The position numbers and the translations under genes are program-made. The notes beneath the pieces are model-generated. The model did no database searches and was not told the origin of the DNA. It saw only the letters and a list, made by a program, of their open reading frames with translations. A stretch of DNA of 64,000 bases from Xiphophorus maculatus (Eukaryota > Chordata > Actinopteri > Cyprinodontiformes > Poeciliidae), in the NCBI RefSeq assembly GCF_002775205.1, contig NC_036451.1, positions 20,570,351 through 20,634,350 of the forward strand, in the 5' to 3' direction. Every line of letters starts with the position of its first letter. The first letter of the stretch is position 1. Of this stretch, positions 51,007 through 64,000 are shown piece after piece.

Positions 51007-51042
51007 TGATGTCACTAGTCTGGTTTTAGGGAGGGCATAAAG
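51007..51042 (+). promoter_or_regulatory. TATA- and CRE-like promoter
   Basis: TGATGTCA (51007-51014, one base from a cAMP-response element) lies 22 bases before cataaag (51036-51042). A start codon follows at 51115. The spacing fits a TATA promoter whose transcript starts near 51065-51070 on the + strand. Confidence 0.45.
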
Positions 51043-51114
51043 AGGAAGTGTCTGTGAGAGACGAGGTTAAAAAAAGAATCAGCATTAGAAACTCCAGCCT
51101 ACAGCAGCTACAGC

Positions 51115-51138
51115 ATGCCTTTCAAAAGGAAAAAGAAG
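51115..51138 (+). CDS. Orphan first coding exon with a basic peptide (MPFKRKKK)
   Basis: ATG in a fair context (cagcatgcc) opens eight codons, MPFKRKKK, ending at a strong donor (aagaag, then gtaggt). A TATA-like box lies about 75 bases upstream. No second exon is recognised close by; polr2e occupies the opposite strand downstream. The phase (0) would allow joining to gpx4 exon 2 at 56459, where the basic peptide would act like a nuclear-localisation signal. It could equally start an unrecognised gene. Identity unknown. Confidence 0.35.
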
Positions 51139-51225
51139 GTAGGTACTCGCATTCTTGACACAGCTCTGCACACCAGTAAAACTTTGCTTTAAACTAAAGA
51201 TTCAGGCAACCATATTTAAATTGAC

Positions 51226-51231
51226 TTTATT
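51226..51231 (-). terminator. polr2e: Polyadenylation signal for polr2e
   Basis: Minus-strand AATAAA about 250 bases after the polr2e stop codon (51480-51482). It lies less than 100 bases from the + strand exon at 51115, so the two transcription units converge or overlap here. Confidence 0.6.
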
Positions 51232-51479
51232 TTACAAAAAAAATCAGTAAATACACACAAAAATGGAATCTACAGAAGTTAAAAACAAGGAGAAATTCCA
51301 TCCACAAGCAAAAATTGGATTTCAGCGGTCCTGAAGGTCGATTCAGTAGAACTAGAAAACAAAACGGACGCGTGTGTCAGATTCTGCAACTCAAAACTGA
51401 AAGACTTAAAATACAAATGGATGGTTCAGAGAGTTTAAAACTGGATAATGTCTTAAAAGTTGTTTTGCGTACCTGTCCA

Positions 51480-54099
<2,620 letters not shown>

Positions 54100-54199
54100 A
54101 TCGCCTTAAATAACCCAGCTGAACAAAATGTACAAAAAGGATGGAGTTTTTTAATGGATAAGACCGTTTTGATCCTCGTCTTAGACAAGGCGACACACG

Positions 54200-54620
54200 C
54201 TTTCGTTTACCAACGCAGGGTAATGACGTCACGTGCTGTGAGACATGATACGCCAGTGCGTCTGCCATATTGTGAGGGGCAGCTTCGTATTAGTTACCCA
54301 CCGGAAACAGTATCTTGTTTTGTTTTCTTTTATATGCGGATGTTTTCCTGGTTAAAAGGCTCACAGAAGTTCACGTTCCAGTAATTTTATATTTATCTTG
54401 TGCTTGTAATACAGAAAACTCTTATGCAGCTCCACAATACACTTTTGTTCAGCTCGGTTTTAGTTATAATCAGGGTCATGGTCTTTGCCATAATATTGCG
54501 TTAATAATAATGATTATTATTGCAATATTGTTGCGAAAAAATATTAAAATTGTGTTAAATTTTCATTTATTTAAATAACTGATGACAATCACAATATGGC
54601 GGCGACGTTGAGGTGGTGCA
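54200..54620. promoter_or_regulatory. Promoter region upstream of polr2e, probably bidirectional
   Basis: TGACGTCA (54224-54231) overlaps an E-box CACGTG (54230-54235) about 130 bases upstream of the polr2e start. A YY1-type motif occurs in opposite orientations: gccatattg near 54259 and caatatggcggc at 54592-54603. YY1 sites near the start are typical of housekeeping genes; one may serve each direction. Confidence 0.45.
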
Positions 54621-54644
54621 TTTGAATAATTACGCTAGCTGGGT

Positions 54645-54773
<129 letters not shown>

Positions 54774-54883
54774 CACAGTTTGCTCCGCCCTCTGCAGCTC
54801 TTTCACAACATGTCGCTCAGCAGGGCGGAGTCACGGTCAGCTGGTGTGGAGATGGACCCCGTATTTTTACAAAGCTGTCCAAA

Positions 54884-54976
54884 ATGAGGCCGTTATATGT
54901 TATTTTTGCAGTAGGGACTCTGGCGAGCAGTGGGTCGCTGCTGGCGCTGATACTGTACTTCGTTTTATCCACGACG
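54884..54976 (+). CDS. Candidate first exon encoding a hydrophobic N-terminus
   Basis: ATG opens 31 codons ending at acgacg, then gtaatg. The peptide (MRPLYVIFAVGTLASSG...LALILYFVLSTT) is a single strongly hydrophobic segment, like a signal anchor. Phase 0 allows joining to gpx4 exon 2 (56459) in frame. An overlapping upstream ORF (54852-54887) covers the start codon. It may be an alternative N-terminus for gpx4 or the start of an unrecognised membrane protein. Confidence 0.35.
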
Positions 54977-55369
54977 GTAATGTAAAACCCTGATGCGTGA
55001 TGTGTTTCGTGTGACGCGAGATTCTCAAACTTGCTTGACAATGAGAAAGCTAACCTCCGCAGCTGTAACACCATATTTCTGTTAGCTTGCTTTTCTTACT
55101 GTCATCATGCTGCGAGCCTTTGATTAGCATTCCAGGGCTCTCTGGTTGCTTTTACCCCTGCACAGTTTATAACCTACACTGCTCCTCCCTATAAACAGTT
55201 TGCACAGACTGTGTACTTTGTTGTGGGCAAATATTCAAAGTACTGTGACAGGATTGTACTTCATGACACTCAAGTCAATGTCCCTCTTGCCCTCTGGGTC
55301 ATGTCACCTGCTGATAACCTCATCATTTATAAACACAGCTGCATGTGCCCTTTGGTCATGTTGCATAAC

Positions 55370-55510
55370 TGAATCACAGCGTAAAAATATTCATACCCTT
55401 TGTTTTCACATTCCAACCATAAATTTTAAATGTTTTGTCGCAGTTATATTTGATGGAATAAGTTGGAATTGGAATGAAAACAGGTTTTTCAAAGTCTTTT
55501 AAAAATATAG
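55370..55510 (-). repeat. Tc1-like terminal fragment
   Basis: aaaatattcatacccttt followed by cacattccaacc resembles the end of the Tc1-like family found throughout the window. Confidence 0.4.
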
Positions 55511-56243
55511 TATAATTATATTAAAATTTTAAAATATAAAGTCTTTGAAAAGTATAGCATTTCCAGTTGTGTGCATTTTTCTGTATTAGTAAATTACTGT
55601 TATGAAAAGGGTGAATATTACACAAACTTGCTTAAACATGATGTAAGAAAAATCCTTCTAAATCTTTTGAACATGTCTCCAAATCGAGATAACTTTGCTT
55701 TTTATTGAATCATGTTTTTCTTGGCACTCACGCTGCAGATTTCCCACATCAGCTTGTATAACGCTGCTTTAAAACGTCTTGAAACACACACTCTTTTGTT
55801 GTCTAGGATTACGATTTGGTTGCTTTTAAGCTCTGGCACTCAGATGAACTTCTTCAACCTACGTGTGTTCCCCAAACTTGACTGGTTTCCAGTTTGATTT
55901 TTTTAATTAAATCACATTACACAAACAGTCTGAGTGTGTTTGCTCTGAGCACCGCTCTTTGCCCCCGGGGGCCGCACGCAGCTCAGTTTTGCCCAAGATT
56001 ATCAAAAGACTTTGAACTATGGACTGCAGGACACGTGCCCTTCTGATCTGGATTTATTTGTTTAGAACCAAGGAGTCACAGCTTGTCATTTCTGTAAATC
56101 TGCGCCCGCTCCCTGGTAGATTGTGAACAACCTGGTGTGTGCTCTGTCTGTCAGTCTGAGGCTGTAAGCTTTAGTCACAGATCGCGAGGCGTTGGGAGCT
56201 GATTGTTCTCTCTGTCTTCAGTGGAACAAAGTAAGAGGCAGTC

Positions 56244-58160
56244 ATGCGCCTGATAGGGTGCACAGTGCTGCTCTCTGTCCTGCTGCAGGCGCTGGTAAGA
56301 CGGAATCAAATCAGGGCTTAAATGGTGGATCTTACTCTCATTTTTTATTCATAACTTTGCTATTTTTTTCAGTATTTGTATCCCCTTTCATACATAGTTC
56401 GAAGTAGAAATGCTGACGTGTTTTTTTAATATAATTTTAACCTCCTTTTTTCCAACAGTCTTCCCCAACCGAGGATTGGCAGAGAGCGACGTCCATTTAT
56501 GAATTTAACGCAACAGACATTGATGGGAATTTGGTGTCCCTCGAGAAGTACAGGTAAGTCTGCTTGTGTTCATTTCTCTTCTAATGTGACAGCCACAGTA
56601 TCTTTCTTTAATGTGTTTTTCGTGTGTGTGTGTCTTCAGAGGAAATGTTGTAATCATCACCAACGTTGCCTCTAAATGAGGTAAAACTCCTGTTAACTAC
56701 TCTCAGTTTGCTAAGATGCACGCCAAGTACGCTGAGAGAGGTTTACGCATCCTTGCCTTCCCATCCAACCAGTTTGGGAACCAGGTACGTTTAAATTCAC
56801 TTAAATTGTATTGTATTGATGCACAGCTGTACTGTGACCAAAGAAAAGTTTTTCATGCTAAAACGAATAGATTTTGATGACAGATTTTACAATCTACACG
56901 ACCACAGACGTAGCTCCAGATATAAATGTTTTCAGTGCTGCCAGTGCTGGCATTTAGTAGATAAGGTTTGTATGAATGTGTTTGTTTTGGATCTCTGCCT
57001 GTTAGTCAGCAGAATTATCCAGAAGCTGCCAGCTTTATGAAGCTTGGTGTAATATAAGAACATAAATAGAGAAGATACCGTCAAGTCGGTGTAGGTTCAG
57101 GCCAAGAAAGAGGTCATTATAATATTTGTGTGACTCAGGACTGTTCTGTGGCAGACAGTACCGGTCAGCAACTTGCACACAGTCTTCATTAGCATCATTG
57201 TAGTTTATAGTTTGGGAATTAATAACTTTTTTTATGTGTTCTTTTTAAGAAATCTGACACAAAATCAGCAGTGACTGGAAACATGACTTGGAAGCACCAG
57301 TTTCTATTTATATTTTTAAAAACTAACTATCCGTTTGCCTTCTGGTTTTCACCTGCAGGAGCCGGGTAACGAGACTCAGATCAAGCAGTTCGCCCAGGGT
57401 TACGATGCTCAGTTTGACATGTTCAGTAAGATCGAAGTGAACGGTGAGAACGCTCACCCACTGTGGAAGTGGATGAAGGAGCAGCCCAACGGGAAGGGGA
57501 CCTTCGGAAAGTACGTTGATAAAAAAAATACTTCAGTAAGACGCTAGTCTGTAAAAGTTGTATACCAGTTAATCGCAGCTGCAGATGACCATGTTTCATA
57601 AAATCAACTCTAGTGCCAGGGATTTATTTAAACTCAAATGAAGGTCAATCAAATGAAAAATAATTTTTCTGACATGCCTGTTTTTTCAATCCTGCAGTAG
57701 CATCAAGTGGAACTTCACTAAGGTAATCCCAACTAATAGTTTAGATTGTTTGACCTTGTCTTCTCTTTTTTTCTAAATTAGTAAGAAAACTACTCTACTA
57801 CTTAATTGTTCGGTGTGTTTTTTTAAAGCTCATGCTAAGTTACTTTGTGTTTTTTGTTTTTTTTCTGTACCTAGTTTCTGATCAACAGGGAGGGGCAGGT
57901 GGTGAAAAGATACGGACCCCTGGACGATCCAAGCGTACGTACAAAATCCTTCCCTCTGTTACTGAATTGATCTGAGCTGTGTCAGACTTTCAGGAACCTT
58001 GATCAAACTTCCCTTTAAATCAACTCGTGTTAAGTGGGAAACAATGAACAAACTAACTTAATTTCTGTCATAATTCATAGGAACTGGAACATTTCCAGAT
58101 GACATTTTACTCTTTCTTTGTTTCCAGGTGGTGGAGAAGGATCTACCCAAATACCTTTAA
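56244..58160 (+). CDS. gpx4: Phospholipid hydroperoxide glutathione peroxidase 4 (selenoprotein)
   Basis: Reduces lipid hydroperoxides within membranes using glutathione, and so blocks ferroptosis. Exons: 56244-56294, 56459-56553, 56640-56784, 57359-57510, 57698-57722, 57875-57934, 58128-58160 (186 residues). The in-frame TGA at 56677-56679 is selenocysteine 62 in NVASK-U-GKTPVNY, confirmed by the SECIS in the 3'UTR. The other catalytic residues are present: Gln in NQFGNQEPG, and Trp and Asn in IKWNFTK. The oligomerisation loop of tetrameric GPXs is absent, as in GPX4. The first exon gives a signal-peptide-like [17 protein letters not shown]. The mature part has no cysteine. Two other first-exon candidates (51115, 54884) share the splice phase. 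Confidence 0.96.
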
Positions 58161-58281
58161 TGCACCCCAATCATTCCTGGACTACTGATGCCATGCTTAT
58201 CATATTACATCTCCAATGCTTCCTTTTGTGTCTTTGCCTCTCCAAGAACCGATTCATATGGTTGAGGTCCGTCCCAGACCA

Positions 58282-58328
58282 GTGACGGTCTGTTCCAAAA
58301 CCCGCATTGCGGACAGGACAGACCTGAT
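58282..58328 (+). promoter_or_regulatory. gpx4: SECIS element of gpx4
   Basis: Core quartet GTGA (58282-58285) and TGAT (58325-58328). The helix between them pairs ggtctgt with acagacc. The AAAA run (58297-58300) occupies the conserved unpaired A position. An extra apical mini-stem ccgc-att-gcgg makes it a form 2 SECIS. It lies 121 bases after the stop codon and recruits SBP2 and EEFSEC so that UGA 56677 is read as selenocysteine. Confidence 0.85.
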
Positions 58329-58464
58329 GAAAACGGCGTGCCAACCTACTGGAAGGATCTCAAAACTGATATGAATCTGGTTCTCTGGAGAGAAGGAGAC
58401 AGAGTTTACTGTGCACATCAATAATTCTCTTAATCTACACAAAGTGATGTCTTTTTTTTTTCTT

Positions 58465-58470
58465 AATAAA
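58465..58470 (+). terminator. gpx4: Polyadenylation signal for gpx4
   Basis: AATAAA 304 bases after the stop codon and downstream of the SECIS, followed by a GT/T-rich stretch (tagtttttgtctggtctgtg). Confidence 0.75.
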
Positions 58471-58479
58471 TTTGCTCAG

Positions 58480-60060
58480 ATCCAAATTGTAGTTTTTGTC
58501 TGGTCTGTGAAATTTCTCAATAGTGTTGCTTTTGTCACAACCGGCCAGAGATTAAAAGGGGCCCAAAGCAGAATTTTATTGGGGGCCATATTTACAGCGG
58601 ATGCTATCACCAGCATACTAACATTTTTATAGGGCTTAATTGATTACAAATTCTGCAGATAAAACATGCCAACTGTGTTTAGTTGACATTATTTATTAAA
58701 TAACTATCACTGAATGATGGCCATAGATGGCTCTTGGAATAGGCAATATTGGCAGTTGCTCAGGACGCCAACTTCTGGCGGGGGCGCTGCCGCAAGAACT
58801 AAAAACTGAACCCTTACAAGAAATAAAAATAAATAAATAACAGCAAGAAAATGTTGGCCGACTGTCTCTGTAGTAAAAAATAAAAATTCAAACATATGTG
58901 AAACAAATGAACACATAACCGAACCGCTTCACTGATAAGGAAATATTTACATTTTTCCAGTTTCTTAAGGTTTTTTTGTGTCTATCTTATGATTATAGTT
59001 TGGAAAAGATGCTAACTTTTCTAATATTTTCCTTAAGCTACAATTTAGCTAAATAGTGCTGGCATATTGTCTCTTTATAGACTGAAGTTGGCATTGAGTT
59101 TGCAGCTTCTGTAAGAACAGTCTCACCTATTTATCTTTGGAATTGAATTAATGAAATGAATCAGACCAGCTTTGTGTCCCATTCCTGCCTAAAACTTCTG
59201 AACAATAATCTACCAGTTTAGGACGTGTTGGACAGTATTTCCTCTCTGAACAGGTCAAATGAAAACAATTCTAGGTCAAAAGTAAATTAATAATTGCTTT
59301 TAAAAAGCTCATAAATAAATGTTTGTGCTCCAGATCAGGCCCCGTATGTTTCTTAGTTTACTTACAGCTGGGTTCTGGCTTTCTGTGAATAAATGGTTAA
59401 AGGGGTGCCAGTTGAATGAGGAGAGGGAAGAGTTTAAAACTGCTTGACTATATTTTAGAAAACAGTTCATAGATTTTTAGAGCCTTGGAAGGATACAAGG
59501 ATATGAAACAGAAATCTTTGTGGGCATAACTTCTGTATCTAGAAGCCATACATGTCCCATTTTGAATCTGGTGATTTGCAACATGTAGAAAACGTACATG
59601 TAGAATGCAGTGTAAGGTGTGTGTTTTTGTTGCTGTCACCCTTGGTTTGGAGGGTGATAGCAACATTTTTATAATCTATTTAATTCCACAATTTGACCAA
59701 TGAGAATATCATCTGTGAAAGACTGTGCCATCCCAATTGTACTCTACTGTTATTGATAATTGATATTGATAATGTGAGGAGCTGCAGCTCTTTGAGATTT
59801 CCCAAATCTTAATCTGGAAAAACTGCTAAAAACTGTGCAGGTAAGAATTGCATGAGTCTGTGTGTGTATGTTTGAGCTGTGCATAGTTCTTTTAAAAAAT
59901 AGTAGTAGTAGTAATAATTTATTATCAATTTACTTACAGAAAATTTAAGGATGGGTTTTGATGAAGTAGTTGGAAAAAAAACCCTTCATATGTTTACTTG
60001 AGTTATTAGAATCACTTTACTTTAATCCATAGTGCAGTTTTCTGACGGTCTTTTTATAAA
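58480..60060. other. Intergenic between gpx4 and the next gene
   Basis: AT-rich. A fragment around 58540-58590 (gggcccaaagcagaattttattgggggcc) looks like a decayed dispersed repeat. I see no gene. Confidence 0.5.
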
Positions 60061-60179
60061 AGTATTCAAGAATGAATAAAGTTAAAGATGCCACTGCTGA
60101 CTCCAGGATTCACAACAAAAGACTCACACTGAAAATGTCCAAGTCGTCAGAGGTCCTGGCTGCAGTTCCCCCACATGCC

Positions 60180-60472
60180 TGCAGATGGAGCCAGAGCTTC
60201 CTTTACCAGCACCAACCAGGCACCAGCAGCGGGAGCTGCTCAGTAGGCAGCAGCAAGTGCAGCCAAGACGAGCGGGCTCTGCGCTGCTTCGTGAGGGAAC
60301 ACCGCACTGATGAGGGGACCGTCGCTGAGAACCGTCTCACATCACTCCCGGTTATTACCGTGACACATCCATCAACGCGTCGTTCCGCCTTCCGCCGGGG
60401 ATTTCACCGCCGCTGAGAAGAGGTCTGTCTTTCGGAGGACGCGCTTGTTTTCTTTTTCCTCCGGGAGGCTGA
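60180..60472 (+). promoter_or_regulatory. CpG-rich 5' region of an unidentified gene
   Basis: GC content and CpG frequency rise sharply compared with the surrounding sequence and run into the coding exon at 60473. No TATA box is seen. Consistent with a CpG-island promoter or 5'UTR. Confidence 0.45.
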
Positions 60473-60605
60473 ATGGAAGCAGCAGCCGAGGGAGCGGTCG
60501 GACTGTCGGAGGCCGGGGAAGGGAGCCCTCTATCCGGGGCCACGGCATCCGATGATGGGGAGACGGTTGTGGGAGTCAGTTACGGGATGGACGCCGCAGA
60601 CATGG
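60473..60605 (+). CDS. First coding exon of an unidentified gene (continues beyond window)
   Basis: ATG opens 44 codons (MEAAAEGAVGLSEAGEGSPL...) plus one base before a donor (catgg, then gtattt). The peptide is acidic, low in hydrophobics and probably disordered. I do not recognise the family. Because PIP5K1C neighbours TJP3 in human and starts with a similar Glu/Ala-rich exon it is one possibility, but the resemblance is too weak to name it. No second exon is visible up to 64000. Confidence 0.5.
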
Positions 60606-61469
60606 GTATTTTTTTATCACGTATTCATTAACCTCCATTCCTCTTTAATGTTCGCTTATTTTCCTCCTTATTATTATTTGTTAGATTTTCTCTTTCTGCT
60701 GCTGTGAGCAGAAAGTCCCGACTCATCTCTGCTAGCCTCAGGAACTGGAAAGCTAAGCTAGTAGCTTGGTAATGGGTGAGGAGAGCAGGTGAAGTTATGA
60801 ACATGCAGTTCTTGGCTCTGGGCAGCGTGTTGTCTGCGTGTCCTGAGCGGCTAGAAACACAACAAACCACGGACAAGATTAGACAAGCAAATGGGCGTTA
60901 TTATATGTGTATGAGCTGATAAATGTACTAGTGCTCTGGGGGAAATAAAAAAAAATAGACAGAGGCGTTGCTAGGATATTAGACCACCTCTCTAACAGGG
61001 ACAGCATGTTTCGTTCTGGTGCTTCTTGTTAATTAGAAATATAAAGAAGATTTTTTTTGTTTTTTAAAAACATGAACTGTAAAAACCATTGCATTCAAAA
61101 CAAACCAAATTTGTGTTATTTTTACAGATTCGCTTCAGGGTGAAATGTGCCCTGCTTTGATTTAACACAACAGGTTTGGGTTTGAATTTGAGCCATGGGG
61201 TTAGGTTTTCAACCCAAAAGACTGATGAAGTAAAATTAATACATTTTATCCACCTTTTTCTGTACATCTTGCAGGATTGCTGGTGGATGGTGCCTATACT
61301 GAGGCAAGATGCAGTCTGAACAGGGCAACACAGACACAATCTCACACTTAAGGACAAGCTGTGTTCAATTGGTCTCATAAGTTAGAGCGTCACAGGTGCG
61401 AGTTGGGAAACAATCTAACCTTCCCAGCTGGAATTCCGACTTGAGGAGGTGTTGCTGTTTTCCTGACGT

Positions 61470-61640
61470 CTGAGTATGAAGTGAAAGGTGACAAATTATG
61501 TGTTTTGCATTGTGGAAGGAGGCCAGAGTACCCATAAAGAACCAATGTATACACAAGGAGATCATGCAAACCTCACACCGATAGTCCTGGATCGTCTTTC
61601 AGTGAGGCAACAGTTGTGGACAATTGCGCCACCCTCCCTG
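61470..61640 (-). repeat. Decayed tRNA-like dispersed repeat, copy 2
   Basis: On the minus strand the order is tgttgcctcactgaaagacg, then ggtttgcatgatctcc, then tgggtactctggcctccttcc. These are the same blocks in the same order as at 8912-9115 on the plus strand, and closer to the family consensus. Confidence 0.5.
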
Positions 61641-62819
61641 AAAATGGATAATTTTCATGTTTATTATACCCCAACAAAAAAGAAAGTGAGCTGTGTTGTT
61701 GTGTAATGTCACAACAACATAAACCCAAGATTTTGGTGAAAGAACCCTCCCTCCCCAGCAGTTTGTACATTATAAAATATAATGGGTTTATTGGGGGTTA
61801 AGATTTTATGCTTACTTCAGCTAATGTACACTTTACAGGTATACTGTAAAAAAATGTATTTTAGAAGGGGTTTGCTCACGACCGGCAGCTAGAAACACTC
61901 AAGAAAAAACAACAAACGGCTGCTCACGGTAGCAAAGGCAGCTCCTTGAAGAAGAAAAACAAATGTAATCATTAATTAAATGTAAGCTGTGACTTTACTA
62001 TCCACCATAATTCCTGCATATCGTTCTTCAACTTCTGTAATCCTCCTCTTTGACGCTCACAATATTAAAATGTTTGTTTCATTTTGGGGTTTATGCTTAC
62101 AGAAAAACTCAGCTGCTACAGGTTTATCAGCTTACTGTATAACCTTCATATCTACTGATAAAGAAATTTTTTTTTTTGTCACTATGGATCTTGTTGTTGG
62201 GCTGCTCATTCCAAGTTGCACAGTCAAGGCGTATTCTTAGGCACTGCTCAGCGACAACTAAGCGGCAACTGCAGTGAAAATAAAATCAGCTACCCCCTGC
62301 AGGGGACCTCCACAGCACCCTCATAATGAGAACTGCCTGTGCTTGGTGATGAGATTTGGGGAAGAAATGCTTCTGCTGTAGGTTTCTGACTTCGTTTACA
62401 TATTATGCATGTTTGTTAGGAGTCAGATAAAATCATGAGGAGTCAGGTAGGATGAGGTCTGTTTGTGCTCAATTCAATGAACAAAAGCAAACGTTGCATT
62501 TGTTTTGCTCTGAGAGAAGACCAGATTTTAACTGAAGCTGTTATTGGGACTGCTGCCTTACTAGTAAACGGAGACCTGAAGTTTTGTTCTTAATAGCTGT
62601 GAAGATAAGAATCCTCGGTTTCTTGTAACTTCTAATTCGAAAGGAAGACGAATCAGTTTGTTGCTGTTGATGTTTGACCGCTCTTAGCAACAGAGTTGGA
62701 GGAGTTAATTTGAAATGGTTTGTTTCCTGAGTTGCACAAGGCGAAGTCCTTACATTTTCCGTGAGGCTGAGGTGGGAAGTATTCCCGAAGTTTCGTCTTG
62801 GCATTGTTTATTCACCCGG

Positions 62820-63400
62820 AAGCTATCTTGGATGTCTGAGGTCTATCTGAAGTATCTGAAATAAACTGTCACCCTCTGGATGAAGAAAATTTGCCATAAT
62901 GTTCAAAAATATCCAGAAACCACCAACAATCAAGCCAGCCACAAACTGGAAGTCGTTGAAATACCATTGTCACAATCTGCACGCAAGAAAACCCTGTTAC
63001 AAAATTCAGACCCAAAAGCAAAGGTGAAGTTTGAAGCCGATAATCATCCAAATAGGTTCTGGTAGAAGGTTTTGTGCTCAGGATTGCGCTATTGGGGCCA
63101 GATTCTCAAAGTATGTTCACAAGAGTCAAAGTGAGGTATAGGGTTAGGGTTTTTGAAGCCTAAGAAAACACTGTCCCAGCTGTCAGGCATGGTGATGGTA
63201 GAATCATTCTGTGGGTGTGTTTAGCTGTCAGTGCCATCTTTGATGTTTGCCTGGTAAAAACAAGCCCCATATTTTACGGTTTGCTTCGTACAGAGGATCT
63301 GAACCTTCGGCTATTGAGAAACGATTACTTGCTAGAGGTGTGGACTCTGTTGAAGTTTGAAAAAATTGGATCTGATTTTCCCTAATTGCTAACATTAGGC
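62820..63400 (+). mobile_element. Decayed Tc1-like transposon, plus orientation
   Basis: The stretch cactgtcccagctgtcaggc, then atggtgatggtagaatcattctgtgggtgtgtttagctgtcagtg (63169-63234) corresponds to the transposase block Pro-Ala-Val-Lys-His-Gly-Gly-Gly-Ser. A short upstream open frame (62880-63065) is probably the remnant of its middle part. Stops and frame breaks show that it is dead. Confidence 0.55.
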
Positions 63401-64000
63401 CATGACGTATGTAGTGCGCTAGCTAGCTCGACCGCGAAGGAAGCTTCGCTATGAAGCCTAGACAGGATTACATGCACTGTAAACAACCTTATCTCACTGT
63501 GAAGAGATAAATGCCAACCCGAATGATATCTAATAAAATATCTTAAATGTTCTTCTTGCTTTGACTTTAATTTTTCAATATTTGGACGCGTGGCCAACAC
63601 AGACTAAATTCGTTCACTTCTTCTGTTGTCATTGCCGAACTACAGTCAGGCTGCAATTCTAAAACAGTGAATAATCTATCATTCACAACTCCTCCTCGTC
63701 TTTGCTGATTGGCCCGGTTGAAGTTCAGCCAGAGAAAAGGAGCTCAGTTGGAGAAATCTCAGACGGAGCCCAGAAGGGAGAAGAGAATTGAGTGGAATTG
63801 TGTAGGAAGGCAATGGCCGGGCTAATTTTATATGCTAAGGGCCTGATTACTCTCATTAGTGGAAGTCAGTATTGACAAATGTAGACCAAAAAATTCTTGC
63901 TGTTATTTCAGTTCTCAGAGGTGATTCTGTGGAAATACTGTATACCGAGACTTTCTGGACTTTGAATTAACTCCACACATCATCCTGACTCTAGTAAGAT

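Larger units (their letters stand above)
60606..64000 (+). other. Probable first intron of the gene starting at 60473
   Basis: No coding exon is supported. The stretch contains the repeats listed at 61470 and 62820. Confidence 0.4.

Noticed and set aside
56677-56679. In-frame TGA in gpx4 suggesting a pseudogene
   Set aside because: It sits exactly at the catalytic selenocysteine position, all other exons are intact, and a SECIS hairpin follows in the 3'UTR.
60072-60416. 114-residue open frame upstream of the exon at 60473
   Set aside because: Composition looks like translated 5' flanking sequence, with no family resemblance. It could hold an upstream ORF but I cannot support a protein.

Overview
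The window is a stretch of a bony-fish (teleost) nuclear genome. Coding sequence lies in short exons with GT-AG introns in an AT-rich background. The sequence carries polyadenylation signals, microsatellites, a tRNA-derived SINE and many decayed Tc1-like and other terminal-inverted-repeat DNA transposons. I see no bacterial, plasmid, phage or CRISPR features. The species cannot be named from the sequence.

Five protein-coding genes can be assembled exon by exon, left to right. (1) The 3' end of sbno2 (+, coding from 527 to 2954, 3'UTR to about 6385). (2) A complete tjp3/ZO-3 (+, 10832-29355, 30 coding exons, 1332 residues as assembled), with a second possible first exon at 12724. (3) A complete arhgap45/HMHA1 (+, 32016-50504, 24 coding exons, 1217 residues), with a second possible first exon at 32558. 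(4) A complete polr2e (-, 54099-51480, 7 exons, 210 residues) that contains a minor-spliceosome (U12-type) intron. (5) A complete selenoprotein gene gpx4 (+, 56244-58160, 186 residues) with an in-frame UGA for selenocysteine and a recognisable SECIS hairpin in its 3'UTR. A sixth gene begins at 60473 (+); only its first coding exon is visible and I do not recognise it.

The genes have unrelated jobs: transcriptional co-regulation, tight-junction scaffolding, Rho GTPase inactivation, RNA polymerase subunit, lipid-peroxide reduction. The shared theme is synteny. The arhgap45(+) / polr2e(-) / gpx4(+) block matches human 19p13.3. sbno2 lies on the other side of the block compared with human, and tjp3, which in human is some megabases away, sits between sbno2 and arhgap45.

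The most unusual points are: an amplified series of alternating acidic/serine and basic/proline exons in the tjp3 PDZ2-PDZ3 linker; a mature Gpx4 with no cysteine at all; and two orphan first-exon candidates (51115 and 54884) whose splice phase would let them join gpx4 exon 2, the first encoding a nuclear-localisation-like basic peptide. The stretches between genes and the larger introns hold mostly decayed transposons, listed below. I found no sign of a wholly new system.
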